From assembly GCA_020796225.1 (NCBI GenBank), contig CM036753.1:65070865-65134864 (forward strand): 64,000 nt of DNA, in the 5' to 3' direction. Positions 54,093-64,000 of this stretch are shown here, piece after piece. A program made the translations under genes and the position numbers. The DNA comes from Arion vulgaris. Taxonomy: Eukaryota > Mollusca > Gastropoda > Stylommatophora > Arionidae. Every line of letters begins with the position of its first letter. Within the stretch, counting starts at the first letter, position 1. The notes under the pieces are model-generated. The model had not been told where the DNA came from and did not search any database. It saw nothing but the letters and a program-made list of their open reading frames with translations.

Positions 54093-54590
54093 TGTTATAA
54101 GTGGACTCAAATGGTGCTTGTTCTTCTACATTTAAGCATTGGTCACAATAAATCATGAAGTTTGTTAGAACAATGTCGTCAGTCTGCGCCAAGTTCAGAA
54201 AGCTGCCTTGTTGATTCTTGGCTTCACTTCTTTCTGATCTTAGCTTATAGGAGTGTCTATGGATCAGTTTGTCATGTATCCATATTCTTGTATTTGTGTG
54301 TGCCTTTTATCTGCACCATTGATGACTTATGTGACACAAAAGATATTTGGAATTTTATATATTAGCAGGAAGGAAAAGAATTGAGCAAATGGCAAGCAGA
54401 AAAGGAAAAGTGAACAAACACAAATGATTACAAAATACAACCTGAAAATGTGTAACGTTAATAATTTAATCATAAAAAATACAACAGTTACTGCTTGAAA
54501 AATCAATGAATTAAAGGACTACAAACTAAAAATTTGATTGTCTGAGTATTAAAAAACAAACCATTGCAGATCTTATAATACTATATGAAA
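54093..54590. other. no recognised feature
   Basis: AT-rich, with no coding or repeat signal. Confidence 0.4.
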
Positions 54591-54599
54591 ATATAAATT

Positions 54600-54720
54600 A
54601 ATATCTTTTGGAGGTGAGGTTGCTAGCTCCACATCCAACCTCCTTAGTCTCCTCTTACGACGTGCGTGGGAGGTAACAGTGGTCTATTCTTTACACTCGG
54701 TTTCATTTGCCGAGCTACTG
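54600..54720 (-). repeat. SINE S2 fragment
   Basis: ccaacctccttagtctcctc, then tctattctttacactcg. It pairs with 55365-55497. Confidence 0.6.
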
Positions 54721-55139
54721 AGTTAGTGCTTGAGCAACGCTGTGACATGGAATGCCTTTTGCTGTGTCAACCGTGTTTGTTTGTGTATTCAGAAAATGGA
54801 GGACAGCTGTTATGACGAACAAGCTCAATCTGCCGTATGCAGTTATATTGCGAGTGCAGAAAATTGGATTTTGTCATGATTGATGTTCCCTTCGACAAGA
54901 ATTGCAATTCAAGTGATGAACAGTTTTGTGTTGACATTAGCGACGGCCATATGCATTTTATGCAGTGCCGGTTTCTTTTTGTGGCGCACGCGGCTGTTTC
55001 ATTCTGGAATTAGTTCACACAGGAAACATTTCACAGTTGTTAGCATTTGTGTGATTTTCATTGGCACAGGAGCGGAGCAATTATGGGGTGACCCGTTGCA
55101 GTGAAGTTGGAACCGTACTTATGAACTTAACTAAAATTA

Positions 55140-55340
55140 ATATCTTCTTCATCCCTAGGGAGGCATATGTCTGCAACCAAAGTCTTCCAAGTCCTCCTAT
55201 CCAAGGCCATCTTTTCCAGATCTCTCCCCATTTTAATTCTTCCGGGTTTCGAGTCGGCAGTCCAATTTCCTTTCATATTTCATCGGGTCGTTTCATGAGT
55301 CCTTCCTAGCAGGGTCCTTCTTCCTCGGGTTGCGTTTTTC
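55140..55340 (-). mobile_element. LINE-I 3' fragment
   Basis: Antisense WKTLVADICLPR-type sequence (aaagtcttccaagtcctcct). Confidence 0.55.
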
Positions 55341-55364
55341 TGGTTGTGGTTTCTGTAGCTATCT

Positions 55365-55497
55365 AGCGTTTTTTTACAGGGTGAGGTAGCTAGCTCCACA
55401 CCCAACCTCCTTGGTCTCCTCTTACGACATGCGTGGGAGGTAACAGTGGTCTATTCTTTACACCTCTAATTTGGACCCTGGTAACCACTTGGGCGAC
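55365..55497 (-). repeat. SINE S2 fragment
   Basis: ctccttggtctcctcttacg, tctattctttacacctctaa and the head end ctggtaaccacttgggcg. Confidence 0.65.
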
Positions 55498-55507
55498 AAA
55501 TTAATAT

Positions 55508-55887
55508 ATGTAGTAGCCCCCAGCTCCAAGGTAGTAGCCAACAGACTAGACAGGTAGTTTATAGATAGAAAGGTAGTGGAAATAAAGTAGGTAGAGACTG
55601 TAGAGATTGCACACCAAAAAGCTGCACACTATGAGCGTAATAGCAGCACTAGAACAAGACTAGTTTGACGTAGATTAGTGAGTACTGCTTAGCGACAGAT
55701 GAAAGAAGGTTAGGAACATAAATAGTGGACAGAAGTGGACGTGGTTTGTATACATATGTCAACACCAATAAAGCAATCATGAAACATACAGGAACGTCTT
55801 ATTATTTGTAGTGTTTGTGGCATCACTACCAGTCTAACCGTCACTCACTAAATCAATACTACAACAATAACTAAATCAATACTACAA
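55508..55887 (+). mobile_element. possible solo LTR
   Basis: It begins TGtagtag and ends ctacaaCA, and contains tttgtatacat (TATA-like) and aataaagcaatcatg (polyadenylation-like) in the order expected of U3-R-U5. It ends with a short duplicated segment (actaaatcaatactacaaca, twice). The flanks are both TA-rich, so the target duplication is ambiguous. No internal region lies next to it. Confidence 0.4.
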
Positions 55888-55934
55888 CATATATATAAAT
55901 ATACAAGTAGATTGAGTTAGATACGCCAATTTAA

Positions 55935-56237
55935 ATGGCAAACTGTCTTGGGGACCGGACAGAGATATTCAAACTTGTTCACTCTAACATAAATTTGAAT
56001 ATGTTTAAAGAAAGCAGTGGTTCATCTCATGTTGTCAAGATCTCCAGAATGCTTGTCTTGAACTTATCATATCAATCTTCTATTATTCCTGTACACTTGG
56101 ACATCTTTGTTAAAGATGTGTCAGAAATCAAACTGTCAGTGCCACAGTTGCAGTCATCAGAAATTCCAATTTTTACACCAGAAGTCATAGTCAGTACTGA
56201 AGACATAACATTTGTGGAAATCCATGATTGCCTATGA
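55935..56237 (+). other. unrecognised 100-codon open frame
   Basis: It starts MANCLGDRTEIFKLVHS and ends EDITFVEIHDCL. It has no recognisable domain, signal peptide or splice context. It lies between a possible LTR and a LINE-F copy, so retroelement origin is likely. Confidence 0.2.
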
Positions 56238-56314
56238 ATCACCAGTACAAGATAGTTTTTAAATGGTAGAACCAATATAATTTATTTAAGAATATGGTAA
56301 ACCAATATAATAAT

Positions 56315-56680
56315 AATAATAATAATTCCTCTCGTACCGTTATACGCTACATAGGGCCTGCACGTAATTTCTCCATACCGCTCTATCCTGGGCAACTCGC
56401 TCAATCTCCTCCATGGAACTGAGACCGATATTTCCTGCCTCTCCAGCAAAGTTCGTTTCAGGGTCTCTTTAGGTCGACCTCTCTTTCTTGAACCCTTTGC
56501 ATCCCACTTCAATGCCTGCTTTGATATTCATTGATCATTTCTCCTCAAGGTGTGCCCAACATATCTCCATCTTCTCTTTCTTATAACAGTTGTCACTAGT
56601 GGTTGACTAGACAAGTCTCTGATTTCATCACTTCTGAATTCGTTCCATTTTATATTCATTATTTTTGCAGACATCTATTT
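56315..56680 (-). mobile_element. LINE-F 3' fragment
   Basis: Minus strand: KWDAKGSRKRGRPKETLKRT, then ISVSVPWRRLSELPRI and TCRPYVAYNGTRG, with an (aat)n tail at 56310. Confidence 0.8.
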
Positions 56681-57119
56681 TCAAATGCATTCAACTTGCT
56701 TTCTATATCTTTAATCATTTTCCAACTCTTTCTGGCATATGTTAGGATTGATACAACATTTGAATTGAAATTCGTAATTTAGTTTTAATACTATATAACT
56801 TGCAGTTCCATATTTTATTTAGACTTTTAAAAGCTGATGTTGCTTTGCCAATTCGTATCATAATTTCTTTTTAACATTTCCTGTGCAATCAAAATTGCTA
56901 CCTAAATAGGTGAACTGCTCTGTTATTTTTATCATTTTAGATTCCAGTGTGATATCTGCATTACTTGCCATAGGTGTCTTCATTATATTTGTTTTTCATA
57001 GCTTATCTGCAGTCCAACTTTTGATGCTATAGATGACAAGTTGTCTGTTTTTCTCTTACGCATATCTTGGATTTTGTTTTTTCTACTAACAAGGCTATAT
57101 CATCTTGCAAAATCCAAAT

Positions 57120-57320
57120 CTCTTCAGCAATTGCTCTTGCCTCCTCTCAGTTAAGTTCATTTCAGGGTTTCCTAGGGCATTCTCTCTTTCTTGAACCCTT
57201 TGCCTCCCACTTCAATGCCTGCTTTGATATTCTTTAATCATTTCTTCTCAAGGCATGCCCAATATATCTCTATCTTCTCTTTCTTATAACAGTTGTCACT
57301 AGTGGTTGACCAGATAATCA
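57120..57320 (-). mobile_element. LINE-F 3' fragment, second copy
   Basis: It repeats caatgcctgctttgatattc, tttcttctcaaggcatgccc and gttgtcactagtggttgacc from the 56.5-kb copy, so the two are partial tandem copies. Confidence 0.7.
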
Positions 57321-57489
57321 ACATAGCTCATTTTTTTTATATCAAGTTGATTATCATATAACTCAGCCCAAATAAGTGAATAAATAAAATATAATATTAA
57401 AAACAAAATACTTGACAAAATGAACAGTAACAACAGATGTTTGAGCCAACAGATCTTCATTAAAGAAAGTTGACACACATCAAAATACT

Positions 57490-57492
<3 letters not shown>

Positions 57493-57557
<65 letters not shown>

Positions 57558-57569
57558 TATATATATATT
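57493..57569. repeat. (TA)n microsatellite, about 77 bp
   Basis: An alternating TA tract with two small breaks near its 3' end. Confidence 0.95.
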
Positions 57570-57955
57570 AATCTTATAATTTTATTAAGCTGCATTTAAA
57601 CTTTTAACAAATAAAAAATACATAATTTCTTTTGTATTACAATCTCAGATGCCAACTTGTGTATTTTCTAAGAAAACAGCATGAGATATGTTCTTTAAAA
57701 TGATTCATATAAATGTTCGTTTGCTCCGTTACTACAGGTAAAAATATGACTGTTTCAAGGAAAGTTTAAAATCAAATACAGCAAATGCCAGGAATAAAAT
57801 CCAAGCAACCAAGTATGTATAGAGAACAAAGAGATTTTTAACACACTTTGTGATATGTATATGTGTTGGTTAAGTATGTAAATTAAGTACAAAATTATTA
57901 AGTTGAGAAATATAATACCGATTAATAAGATCTAGTTGCATAAGTAATTATGATT
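57570..57955. other. no recognised feature
   Basis: AT-rich spacer between DAP3 and the methyltransferase gene. Confidence 0.4.
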
Positions 57956-58160
57956 GGTCGGTGCACTCGAAGCTCAGTGCGCTGGACTTGCACTCAAGTG
58001 GACGGTGATTCAAATCCTGGTACAATTGAGTTTTGTTCATTGTCAGGGTTACTGTGTAAGGGCTCTGATAATTTCAGCAGTCACCCAGATAACCCTGCAA
58101 GGGACTGAACACTGATAAGGTCCTGAGTGCATTGGCATAGATTATTTTCAGTGAAGAGAT
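57956..58160 (+). repeat. tRNA-like SINE
   Basis: agctcagtgcgctggac (A-box-like) and ggtgattcaaatcctgg (B-box-like), then an unrelated body to about 58160. Confidence 0.6.
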
Positions 58161-58349
58161 TTTAAAGGCAGAACAAAACTGATTAAAATAGACCATATAC
58201 TTGTATGAATATACGAAGTATTCAAATTATGTGACCAAGTTTTCTAAGCATAAAGAGAACACATAATCGAGTGAGAATATTGAATAAAATAAAACAATAT
58301 ATACATAACACAATTGTTACAAATATCTGACACCAAGTGAAATATAGTA

Positions 58350-58745
58350 CATATATCTTTCTTTTGTCATCATACTGTTACCAGGTTATTGCTCACTGTA
58401 GTGGTTTTCTGTTTTTGTCTTGTGCTACTCTAGTGGTTTGGGAGATAGTTATTATTTCTTTATGACAGGATTCTGCTATGTCATCTATCTATATTTTTCG
58501 TGGTCTTCCTCTTGCTTTCTTTTATGATATTCTGTTGTAGACAACTCTGTATACAGTGGAGTTTGGTTGCATTCTTATTAATGGATTGAACCACTTCATT
58601 CTTTGTTTCTCAATGTAATTCACGCAATGTTCTGTCCCAACTTTCTATCTTATGTGGATGATTTTGTCTTTTCTGGTGATGTTGGTAACTTTTTGTAGGC
58701 CTTGCATTTCACATGTAGTTATATTTTGCTACTGTGCTTTGCTTA
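58350..58745 (-). mobile_element. LINE-E 3' fragment
   Basis: Antisense copy of the 22275-22680 tail: tggtcttcctcttgctttct, tgttgtagacaactctgtat and cattcttatta. Confidence 0.7.
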
Positions 58746-58803
58746 CTGTCCATGTTTGGCACTGGTAAAACAGAGTTGGGATTGTGTAACGTAAATATAA
58801 AAC

Positions 58804-59360
58804 TTAATAAAAAGATAAGGTAACATTTGAGCTGCCAATATTCACATAAAAAATATTGTGGTCATTTATTAACTGTAAAAGATACCTGTATAGTGAATAG
58901 CCCATACCTTTGAAGTTGGAGAAAGCACACCTGTATGGCAGGGGACACTGATAATAAGGAAAGCATACCTTCACGCAAAAATCAGTCAGAGCGCAACGAC
59001 TACAATGCACCCTGACTACATCTGAATTCATAGCAGGTGAACGAAGAAGAAATGCATGGAGTAAAAAAATCTCATTTCTCAGACTTCGGAATATACTGTT
59101 GATTAATGAATTGTCTGCTTGTGAGTTGAAGTAGCGACTGTTGTGGTAGCGTGAAGCACTATCTACATAAAATGACTTAAAGCCTACTTTCTTTAAATTC
59201 ATGTACGTCTGAAACATATTTTGATGCTCTGAGTGTGGTGGTTCGGTAGTAAAGATATGCCACTCTATTGTCATCTGCTTCACTGAGCGTAGACTGCCAT
59301 CTTTAAGAAGCTGTTTCATTATTGCCCATTCATAGGTTTCCACATCCAATTTTAAGATAT
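58804..59360 (-). CDS. FkbM/METTL24-like terminal exon, reading into a SINE
   Basis: The acceptor is ttcatatag, phase 0, then KTLDILKLDVETYEWAI and SVKQMTIEWHIFTTEPP, then KKVGFKSFYVDSASRYHNS. Homology is convincing to about 59090. The frame stays open through an S5-type SINE at 58930-59055, so the encoded tail (FCVKVCFPYYQCPLPYR and on) would be SINE-derived. The usual C-terminal family ending is not seen. Either the tail is exonised SINE, or a further splice or an indel hides the true end. Confidence 0.65.
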
Positions 59361-62300
59361 CCAAAGTTTTCTATATGAACATAAAATAGTCAAGCATAGT
59401 ATAAACAAACAAATCCATTTTAATCACAAATAATGATATGTAAATAGTTCCTACTACTTCTTAGAACGCTCCATATCGATCACTTGTTAACCATTCTGTG
59501 TCATCTGTACGTGATCTGAGCCTAAGAGCGATTATATATTGTGTCAGTTATGTGCCTACAAGTAGGCCAGCACATCCGATTTCTGTGACGTGTTTTATTT
59601 ACTAGGGTAGCTTCCCATGACCCCTACCTCAGTCGCCTCTTATGACATTCCTTGTAAGTCGCAGGGGTTTTATTCTTTGCTCCCCTTATGGGCCCCGGCA
59701 CCCCCATGACAAAGTTCTAATAATATTACATATAACAAAAGTAAATAACATACAGTAAATATGGCAAAATTATACCCTGGTCTAAAGCCAAAGGATTGAC
59801 CTCATTGCAAACCCAGATTTTACCCTGGTGCAATGAATAACCATCATTACACTTAATGAATAATGCACTTCATATGTGCTCTCATCTCTTCCTTGCACAT
59901 TACGATCTCATTGACAGTGTATTAATTCTGTTGCACTGGCGAGGGTTCCAACATCATTTTGATGATGGTAAATATTTGTAAGAATTTTATGTTCAATGGT
60001 ATTAATGCTTTTTGCCTGGGCAGCAAATTTTATGTTCAATGTTATTAATGCTTTTTGCCTGGGCAGCAAATTTTATGTTAAATGGTATTAATGCTTTTCT
60101 GCAATTCGTTAAATGGTATTATGCTTCTGGCAGCAAATTTTATGTTAAATGGTATTAATGCTTTTGCCTGGGCAGCAAATTATTTAAATGGATATGCTTT
60201 GTCGGGAAATTCTAATGGTATTAATCTTTGCCTCACAAATTTTATTTAATGATTAATGCATTCTGGGCAGCAATTTATTTAAAGGTAAGTTGTCTGGGCA
60301 GCAAATTTATTTAAATGATACTTTGTCTGGCAAATTTAGGTATAATGCTTTGTTCAAATTTATGTTAAATGGTATTAATCTTTCTGGGCACATTATGTTA
60401 ATATTATCTTTGGGCACAATTATGTTAAATGTATTAATCTTTCTGGGGAATTTTATGTTAAACAGTAATGCTTTGCCTGCGAATTATTCTTTTAACCTCA
60501 ACTCAGGTTCTTATGAGCCAATTTCAACAAGCTATGTTTATCAGTCCAGCGCGTGCGATGACGGTGACTATCCCTCTGTGTGTGTGGGTTCAATTCGCGG
60601 GATGGCAGAAAAAGCCACAGATTCCCCAGATTTACGGTGTTATGGCACCAAACCGAAGGTTCGATGTCAATGGCACCGAGCAGAAGAGCTGAAAAGCTCA
60701 AGTGCTTCGGATCGGGAAAAAAAATCATCAGTCTCTGACATAGCTAGGAACTCGATCTCACATACTTTAAGATCAGGTATCAGTGGAAAATATCCTGATA
60801 GCTCCACACAGGTTAGAAATCAGGTATGTTGAAGAGTGAGACAAGCACAGCACATCTACACTAAGCCAGTTTTAAGAAGATGAACTTATATTGAACATTT
60901 CTGATACAGAATTCAATTCTGACAATCATATTTTCTTGCGCCACTACTGTCACAATGGGAAGCCCCATTTACTGTGATGATGCATAATGTATAATGTTTT
61001 TTTTCTATTAGTTTAAGTAAAATATGATACAAGAAAAGTGAATGGATGTTAAATGTCAAGACTTACGTTCTCATGTCCCAGCAATTTCTTAATGCTGGCT
61101 AGTGTTAGAATTTTCCAAGTTTTATCTGAACCCCGTGTGTAACTATTCTCAAATGGAACAAAGTTTTCAATGTTTTCAGCTGAGATGCCCATATTGAGAA
61201 ACTGTACTCTCTCAGATCGCTGATGATCATTGACATTCATACTGTAAAAACACATGTAGAAGAAGCATATATAAAAGAGGAGACAGCAAAACATAAATGA
61301 TGTTTGGGGATGTTATGATAATTAATTAACATGTACTCTTTTTCTACAATGTTCTGCAGATCTTCTGTTGTTTACCAAATTTCTCATGCAAAGCTGTAAC
61401 TGTTTGTCTATTTGTAAATCTTGAGTTATTTTATTCCATTCTATATGAGTATCTTTTAAGACATTTTTCTTAAATAATATTTCTGTGATCAATTCTTCTT
61501 CCTCTTCCTCAATGCTTCACATCAACCACTTGTTGAACCATTCTTTGTGAGATGTATGTGGTCTGAGTCTAAGAGCGATTGTACGTTGTGCCAGTTATAT
61601 GCCTACAAGTAGGCCAGCACATCCAATTTCTGCGATGCTTTTTATTTACAAGGATAGCTTCCCAACACCCCTACCATAGTCACCTTGTAGGTCGCAGTGT
61701 TACTATTCTTTGCTCCCCTTGCAAGCCCCAGCAACACACAGGTGCTGCGATCAATTTATTATCAGAAGTACAAAAATAGAGATGATTTGTCTCAAGAAGT
61801 CCAGTTGGCATGAGTCAGCTCTAAATTCTTATAATTAGTGTCTACACAAATTTGTATCCTGTTGGTTAATAAGCATACACTTTGGCCGAAATTCGGATGT
61901 GCCTGTTCTACATGCCATAGGAGTATAAACAAGGACATAACATGTTTTTGGTGCAAACCACATAGATCACAAAAGGTCGTTAACTTTATTGATAAGAATG
62001 AAAACAAACAAACAAAATTCAAGTTTATGATGAACAAATAACTTAGTCAGAACTGTAGTGTTTAGATCAATAACTCAAGTTTATAATAAATAACTTGCAA
62101 ACTGTGTTTTAGAGCAATAACTCAAGTTTATGATGAACAAATAGCTTGTAAAATTGTGGCTTTAGATGCAATAACTCAAGTTTATAATGAACAAATAGCT
62201 TGTAAAATTGTGGCTTTAGATGCAATAACTTAACTTTATAATGAACAAATAGCTTGTAAAATTGTGACTTTAGATGCAATAACTCAATTTATATGAACAA

Positions 62301-62928
62301 ATAGCTTGTAAAATTGTGGCTTTAGATGCAATAACTCAACTTTATGATGAACAAATAGCTTGTAAAATTGTGGCTTTAGATGCAATAACTCAAGTTTATG
62401 ATGAACAAATAGCTTCAAAAACTGTTGTTTTCAGAACCCTCCCATCTAAAAGTAACAAGACTATGTTTAAAGTTAGTTAGTTAGTTTGTCTTCTCAGCGG
62501 CACATAGGCAGAGTTTTAGATCTCCATGTGATGCAGTCCATTGCTAGCAGTTGGAGATCTTGTATGGTTTTACATCCCAATAGTTTACTTTCTTGTTGGA
62601 TGGTTCTTGAAGAGTGGTCTTTGGTCTTCCACGTTTTCTTTTCCCAACTGGTGACCACATAAGGACTTGTCGATTTAGTCTCTTTTCGTCTGATCTAAGA
62701 ACATGACCTAAATATTTCCACCTTGTTTCCTTATAATATTTGATACAGGTTGTTGGTGTGTTCTCTCACTGTGTTGTTAAAAATGAAATCACTCCATTTT
62801 ACTTTTAATAATTAATAATAAATGTTTAAAGTGTCAACTTTCAAGTACTAATCATACCTGGGTCAAATGAATACACCTGGCATCCCACCTTAGCCATTGC
62901 ATCATCAAAGCGAAAGTCATTAGCAATC
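58804..62928 (-). CDS. FkbM / METTL24-like methyltransferase gene, 3' part (partial)
   Basis: Three minus-strand exons (62928-62858, 61241-61067 and 59360 to about 58804) encode an S-adenosylmethionine-dependent methyltransferase-like protein of the FkbM/Methyltransf_22 type, the group that includes METTL24. Visible family features: IANDFRFDDAMAKVGCQVYSF with FDP after it, MNVNDHQRSERVQFLN, TWKILTLASIKKLLGH, and the core strand LDILKLDVETYEWAIMKQL followed by IEWHIF. The family core is usually D-(I/V)-E-G-x-E-W; here the Gly is Thr. Substrate is unknown; many relatives are extracellular or Golgi type II proteins, but the N-terminus is beyond the right edge, so location cannot be judged. One base is lacking at the first visible exon junction. 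Confidence 0.82.
58930..59055 (-). repeat. SINE S5 copy in the methyltransferase terminal exon
   Basis: gataataaggaaagcatacc, cacgcaaaaatcagtcagag, attcatagcaggtgaacg. It reads in frame with the upstream coding sequence. Confidence 0.75.
59457..59706 (-). repeat. SINE S1 copy
   Basis: Reverse S1: tgtgcctacaagtaggccag, gcttcccatgacccctacct, and the head end ctccccttatgggccccgg. Confidence 0.83.
59982..60480. repeat. degenerate ~43-bp tandem array
   Basis: The unit contains ttatgttaaatggtattaat and gcctgggcagcaaatt. The first three units agree well; later ones shorten progressively to about 30 bp through scattered deletions. Confidence 0.9.
60545..60727 (+). repeat. SINE S3 copy
   Basis: gtgggttcaattcgcgggat (B box), agatttacggtgttatggca, aagagctgaaaagctcaagt and an A-rich end. 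It has only a weak 7-bp flanking match. Confidence 0.8.
61067..61241 (-). CDS. FkbM/METTL24-like exon (MNVNDHQRSERVQF)
   Basis: It runs from gtttttacag|T to AAC|gtaagt (phase 0). It reads MNVNDHQRSERVQFLN, then ENIENFVPFENSYTRG and TWKILTLASIKKLLGHEN. Joining it to the upstream exon needs one more base (G|GT rather than G|T at 61241), like the homopolymer defects elsewhere in the window. Confidence 0.82.
61498..61742 (-). repeat. SINE S1 copy
   Basis: Reverse S1: atgcctacaagtaggccagc, tctttgctccccttgcaagc, cagcaacacacaggtg. Confidence 0.83.
61870..61995 (+). repeat. divergent S2-like SINE fragment
   Basis: attcggatgtgcctgttcta, acatgtttttggtgcaaacc and atagatcacaaaaggtcg resemble the second half of the 27.6-kb S2 copy. 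Confidence 0.45.
62017..62430. repeat. 54-bp minisatellite, about 7 copies
   Basis: The unit contains aataactcaagtttatgatg, aacaaatagcttgtaaaatt and gtggctttagatgc. The central units are nearly identical; the edges diverge. Confidence 0.93.
62470..62810 (-). mobile_element. LINE-P 3' fragment
   Basis: Minus strand: SDEKRLNRQVLMWSPVGKRK followed by a basic RGRPKTT-type motif, the usual LINE tail. Confidence 0.6.
62858..62928 (-). CDS. FkbM/METTL24-like exon (FDDAMAKVGCQVYSFDP)
   Basis: It runs from a ttttttttcag acceptor to a CCAG|gtatga donor. It reads IANDFRFDDAMAKVGCQVYS, then FDP, which is the Rossmann strand that positions the cofactor in this family. Phase: it takes one base at the start and leaves phase 1. 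Confidence 0.82.
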
Positions 62929-62940
62929 CTGAAAAAAAAC

Positions 62941-63380
62941 CGAATTAATTTTCATCACTCAAAAAGTTGCCTTTTTGATAAATTAATTTTTGCAAGAAGT
63001 TGTAAGTGAATTATGTCTATATATTCTACATCTGTATAAGAAAATTGAATAGCATTGACATCACAGTACATCATTAAGATGGTCTTCGTCTCTTAGCGGA
63101 AAATGTTAGCAGTAGAATACTTACACTAGCTAGCTCAGGCAACAATTCCTAGTGATTTCTCAACTTAAAAGACAGGGTACTCATTTTTCAGCTGAGTGAC
63201 CAGAGAACCTAAAGTACCAGGAGGTGTACTTTCTTGGTCAAATCCAGCTCACCATCACTGAACTGCACACTCTCAAAAATGTTGTTAAAGATGTACCAAA
63301 TGATTCCAGTATGAGAGCATGATATGTATTTGTGGTGTATCACCACAGAACCAATAACTAACAAAGTTTCTGTCTGTGAA
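62941..63380. other. methyltransferase gene intron, no confident feature
   Basis: A minus frame (IIWYIFNNIFESVQFSDG) with a possible gtgagc donor is visible but shows no family similarity. Confidence 0.3.
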
Positions 63381-63389
63381 AATCTTGGG

Positions 63390-63990
63390 AATTCATCATC
63401 ATCATCATCATCAGGTGCCGTCTCCACATCGAAGGTTGGCTGCAATGAATCTCCAGCATCCTCTGTCTTTCGCCTTGGTGTTGCACACTGCCAGACTGTA
63501 ACCTGTCCATTTCTTAAAGTTTCCTCCACTTATCTCTCGGTCTTCCTCTTGCTCTTTCCCCTCAACTTTCCCCTCTAGTAAATGTTTTATCATGGTGTCA
63601 TGCCTTTTATGTGCCCAAAATACTTTACTTGTCTGAATTTTATTTCTCTTAATAATTGTTTCTTCATGCCTAGTTTTCCTAAAACTTGTTTATTTGTCTG
63701 TTTTTCTGTCCATGAAACTCTGCTTATTCTTCTATATATCCACATCTCAAATGCATCAATTCTGTCTTCTAACTGCTTGTTCATTGTCCATGTTTCAGAG
63801 CCATACATTAATATAGGATATATATAGCATTTGATCATTCTAATTTTTAGCCTGTTTGTGATTTGTTTGGATGTCAGTAACTTTCTCATACTATTGAAAT
63901 TATCCTTGGCCATTCCTATTCTCTTTTTAATTTCAGTTATACATCTGCCATCATCTGTTATCATCTGACCGAGATAGGAGTAGCTTTTAC
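63390..63990 (-). mobile_element. LINE-D 3' fragment, runs to the window edge
   Basis: Minus strand: KQITNRLKIRMIKCYIYPIL, MYGSETWTMNKQLEDRIDAF, RRISRVSWTEKQTNKQ, MKKQLLREIKFRQVKYFGHI. A long continuous frame makes it the best preserved LINE piece here. Confidence 0.85.
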
Positions 63991-64000
63991 TTGATGTAGT

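Noticed and set aside
62017..62430. CRISPR-like array
   Set aside because: The units are contiguous with no unique spacers, in a eukaryotic genome; it is a minisatellite.
63209..63370. Extra upstream exon of the methyltransferase gene
   Set aside because: An open frame and a possible donor exist, but the peptide does not resemble the family.

Overview
The window is animal nuclear DNA: AT-rich, intron-rich and crowded with retroposons. Three multi-exon protein-coding genes can be recovered by joining exons at canonical splice sites and checking reading-frame phase. No bacterial or organellar signal is visible. The gene content and the mix of tRNA-like SINEs and LINE tails suggest an invertebrate, perhaps a lophotrochozoan such as a mollusc, but the species cannot be named from the sequence.

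Left third, minus strand (about 3.2-17.9 kb): the 5' part of an ASH1L/Ash1-type histone methyltransferase gene. Four coding exons are visible: 17869-17612, 13093-10267, 8009-7077 and 3360-3212. They encode the N-terminus, a very large Ser-rich/AT-hook exon, and the segment just before the catalytic AWS-SET block. The catalytic and reader domains must lie beyond the left edge.

Middle, plus strand (about 26.4-48.1 kb, perhaps from 19.2 kb): the DAP3/MRPS29 gene, a GTP-binding protein of the mitochondrial ribosomal small subunit. Eleven well-supported exons plus a mitochondrial-leader exon run to a stop codon at 48122-48124. ASH1L and DAP3 are divergent, with a probable shared promoter region near 18.9-19.2 kb. 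From memory, human ASH1L and DAP3 lie close together on 1q22 in the same divergent orientation, so this looks like conserved microsynteny.

Right end, minus strand (about 58.8-62.9 kb): three exons of an FkbM/METTL24-like methyltransferase. Its 5' end lies beyond the window, and its 3' exon reads into a SINE.

The rest is introns and intergenic DNA filled with repeats: about a dozen copies of one ~250-bp SINE (called S1), a related family with a different head (S2), a young SINE with perfect target-site duplications and nested insertions (S3), several other tRNA-like SINEs (S4-S8), fragments of well over ten LINE lineages, one 269-bp TIR element, a possible solo LTR, two minisatellite arrays and two long (TA)n tracts. 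S1-S8 and LINE-A to LINE-Q are labels used only in this annotation.

A cross-cutting observation: all three genes need single-base corrections, nearly all in short homopolymers, to keep phase, while their splice sites are intact. This points to consensus indel errors in the assembly rather than gene decay.
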